Assembly: GCA_964352225.1 (NCBI GenBank)
Contig: CAYGRM010000158.1
Coordinates: forward strand, 1-14,488
Direction: 5' to 3'
DNA from: CAJQQY01 sp964352225
GTDB taxonomy: Bacteria > Bacteroidota > Bacteroidia > Chitinophagales > Saprospiraceae
DNA length: 14,488 nucleotides
Below the pieces are notes generated by a model. The model saw only the letters and a program-made list of their open reading frames with translations, was not told the DNA's origin and ran no database searches. The translations under genes and the position numbers were made by a program. Positions 13,205-14,488 of this stretch are shown here, one piece after another (the stretch's first letter is position 1; every line of letters begins with the position of its first letter).

Positions 13205-13378
13205 TTTAAAGATTGGAAAAAACGGTTATACGCCCTCGGTTTTGAGATTGTAAAATTTTCAAGGATGTAAAAATAAGCATATAAAACATTTTTAAGACTA
13301 TTTCTCCCTAAAAATATTATAATTACTTTGATGTAAGTTACGAATATTTTTAGGCTAAAATGTTAATGTGTATTAAAA

Positions 13379-13418
13379 AAAAAAGCCGATCCTCAAATAA
13401 ATGAGAATCGGCTTTTTT
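13379..13418 (-). terminator. Terminator of the sucB gene
   Basis: AAAAAAGCCGAT (13379-13390) and ATCGGCTTTTTT (13407-13418) form a perfect 12-bp stem, continued after one mismatch by CTCA/TGAG around AATAAA. On the minus strand it is followed by a run of T (complement of 13375-13384). It lies 19 bases beyond the sucB stop. Confidence 0.87.
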
Positions 13419-13436
13419 GTAAAAAAATATACATTA

Positions 13437-14488
13437 TTATAAATCCATCAAAAGAGTAACTGGATCTTCTAGTAGGTTTTTCACTTTTACCAAAAAGGTA
13501 ACGGAAGTACTTCCATCAATCACTCGGTGATCGTAAGAAAGCGCCAAGTACATCATCGGACGAATTTTTACTTCGCCATTAATCGCCATTGGTCGTTGTT
13601 GAATCGTGTGCATTCCAAGGATAGCAGATTGTGGTTCATTCAAGATTGGTGTACTCATCATTGAACCAAAAATTCCACCATTGGTAATGGCAAAAGTACC
13701 CCCTTTCATTTCCTCTAAAGTCAAACTACCATCTCTTGCCTTTACTGCTAAATCTTTAATTGCTGATTCGATTTCATGAAACTTCAATGATTCTACATTT
13801 TTCACAGGTGGAACAACCAACCCTGTCGGGGTAGAAATTGCAATCGAAATATCTGCAAAATCATGATAAATGATTTCATTGGTTTCGGTATCAATTTGAG
13901 CATTGACATCAGGCATCTCCATCAAAACTTTTGCACAAGCTTTGGCGAACAGAGACATGAAGCCTAATTTGATTCCATATTTTTCAACAAATTTTTCTTG
14001 ATATTTTTTTCTCAAAGCCATCACTTCAGTCAAATCCACTTCATTAAAAGTGGTCAACATCGCCGTATTATTTTTAGCAGAAACCAATCGCGAAGCAATT
14101 GTTCTTCGCATTCTGCTCATTTTTTTACGAGAAGTTTCTCGGCTAAAATTGGCAGATGGAGCACTTGCAATTGGAGCAGGAGTTTCAGTTTTTGCAGCAG
14201 GAGCAGGTGCGTTAGATTTCGCTGCAACTGCTTTTTGAGCATCTTCTTTGGTAATTCTTCCATCTACACCAGTTCCGCTCACTTGGTTGGCAGCGACGCC
14301 ATTTTCTTTTAAGATTTTGTCAGCAGCAGGAGATGGATGTCCTGAAGCATATGAGGAAGATGCTGTCGCAGGTGCCGCAACAGGAGCAGCGGTTTCAGCA
14401 ACTACTTCTTTCTTTTCTTCTTTTTCAGGTGAAGGAGTTGCTGCAGGATCTGAAGTTTCGGCAGCCACACTTGTATCGATATTGTCAA
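13437..14488 (-). CDS. sucB: 2-oxoglutarate dehydrogenase E2 (dihydrolipoyl succinyltransferase), 5'-truncated
   Basis: The frame runs off the right edge, so the lipoyl domain is missing apart from its last residues (DNIDTSVAAE is consistent with the domain's end). An Ala/Pro/Glu/Lys-rich linker follows. Next is a peripheral subunit-binding domain around 14220-14350 (HPSPAADKILKENG, then SGTGVDGRITKEDA). A second Ala/Pro linker leads into the catalytic core. The core begins SRKKMSRMRRTIASRL, then TFNEVDLTEVMALRKK, and contains the active-site motif S-Y-D-H-R-V-I-D-G; the His codon is at 13527-13529. The protein ends LLMDL, usual for SucB. It transfers the succinyl group from the lipoyl arm to CoA in the TCA cycle. 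The TFNEVDL motif and the LMDL end favour SucB over the pyruvate E2. A sucA gene is expected just outside the window. No internal GTG start is needed, since the frame is open upstream. Confidence 0.93.
   Translation of the reverse strand, partial: DNIDTSVAAETSDPAATPSPEKEEKKEVVAETAAPVAAPATASSSYASGHPSPAADKILKENGVAANQVSGTGVDGRITKEDAQKAVAAKSNAPAPAAKTETPAPIASAPSANFSRETSRKKMSRMRRTIASRLVSAKNNTAMLTTFNEVDLTEVMALRKKYQEKFVEKYGIKLGFMSLFAKACAKVLMEMPDVNAQIDTETNEIIYHDFADISIAISTPTGLVVPPVKNVESLKFHEIESAIKDLAVKARDGSLTLEEMKGGTFAITNGGIFGSMMSTPILNEPQSAILGMHTIQQRPMAINGEVKIRPMMYLALSYDHRVIDGSTSVTFLVKVKNLLEDPVTLLMDL

Noticed and set aside
13205..13370. Gap searched for a small RNA or riboswitch
   Set aside because: No conserved riboswitch core, terminator-ended hairpin series or tRNA-like fold could be recognised; only AT-rich sequence is visible.
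13998..14312. 104-codon plus-strand frame opposite sucB
   Set aside because: It is an antisense shadow of the Ala/Pro linker and catalytic core of the E2 gene, with Ser/Arg-rich low-complexity translation.

Overview
The window looks like chromosomal DNA from a member of the Bacteroidota, possibly the Saprospiria. This is an inference. It rests on low GC content, the near absence of Shine-Dalgarno sequences, several matches to the Bacteroidota -7 promoter box TAnnTTTG, two lipoproteins with short signal peptides, and protein types common in that phylum (long-tailed ExbD, lipoprotein di-heme peroxidase, SucB ending in LMDL). I see no phage, transposase, integrase, CRISPR array, rRNA or tRNA. 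The 12 genes are mostly single-gene units with a structured intergenic sequence at almost every junction.

Layout. 1-2575: the 3' end of a membrane protein of probable glycosyltransferase type (+), converging with a complete ArnT/PMT-type membrane glycosyltransferase (-). 2969-3403: an AHSA1/SRPBCC small protein (+). 3595-5796: a crotonase and a phenylacetate-CoA ligase (paaK), same strand, each preceded by a strong inverted-repeat element. 5890-8037 (-): a 715-residue protein I cannot name, Cys- and Pro-rich with apparent beta-sandwich modules and no signal peptide, whose start codon is flanked by two palindromes. 8403-8819 (-): a small lipoprotein made of 16-residue tandem repeats, divergent from 8992-10446 (+), a 484-residue alpha-helical protein of unknown function. 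10501-10890 (-): a DUF1232/YkvA membrane protein. 11072-11620 (+): a solitary ExbD. 11689-13035 (-): a di-heme cytochrome c peroxidase lipoprotein. 13437 to the window end (-): the 2-oxoglutarate dehydrogenase E2 subunit (sucB), 5'-truncated.

How the genes fit together. Only the crotonase/PaaK pair clearly suggests a shared pathway, CoA-thioester chemistry of an aromatic or branched acid. SucB is central metabolism. The peroxidase and ExbD act at the cell envelope but converge on a shared terminator, so they are separate units. Three of the four convergent junctions carry a perfect or near-perfect hairpin readable as a bidirectional terminator, and the fourth carries a dispersed-repeat-like hairpin.

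The best candidates for something undescribed are the 715-residue protein with its palindrome-flanked start, the neighbouring repeat lipoprotein, and the two compact inverted-repeat elements beside the crotonase and paaK genes. No complete novel multi-gene system can be demonstrated from this sequence alone.
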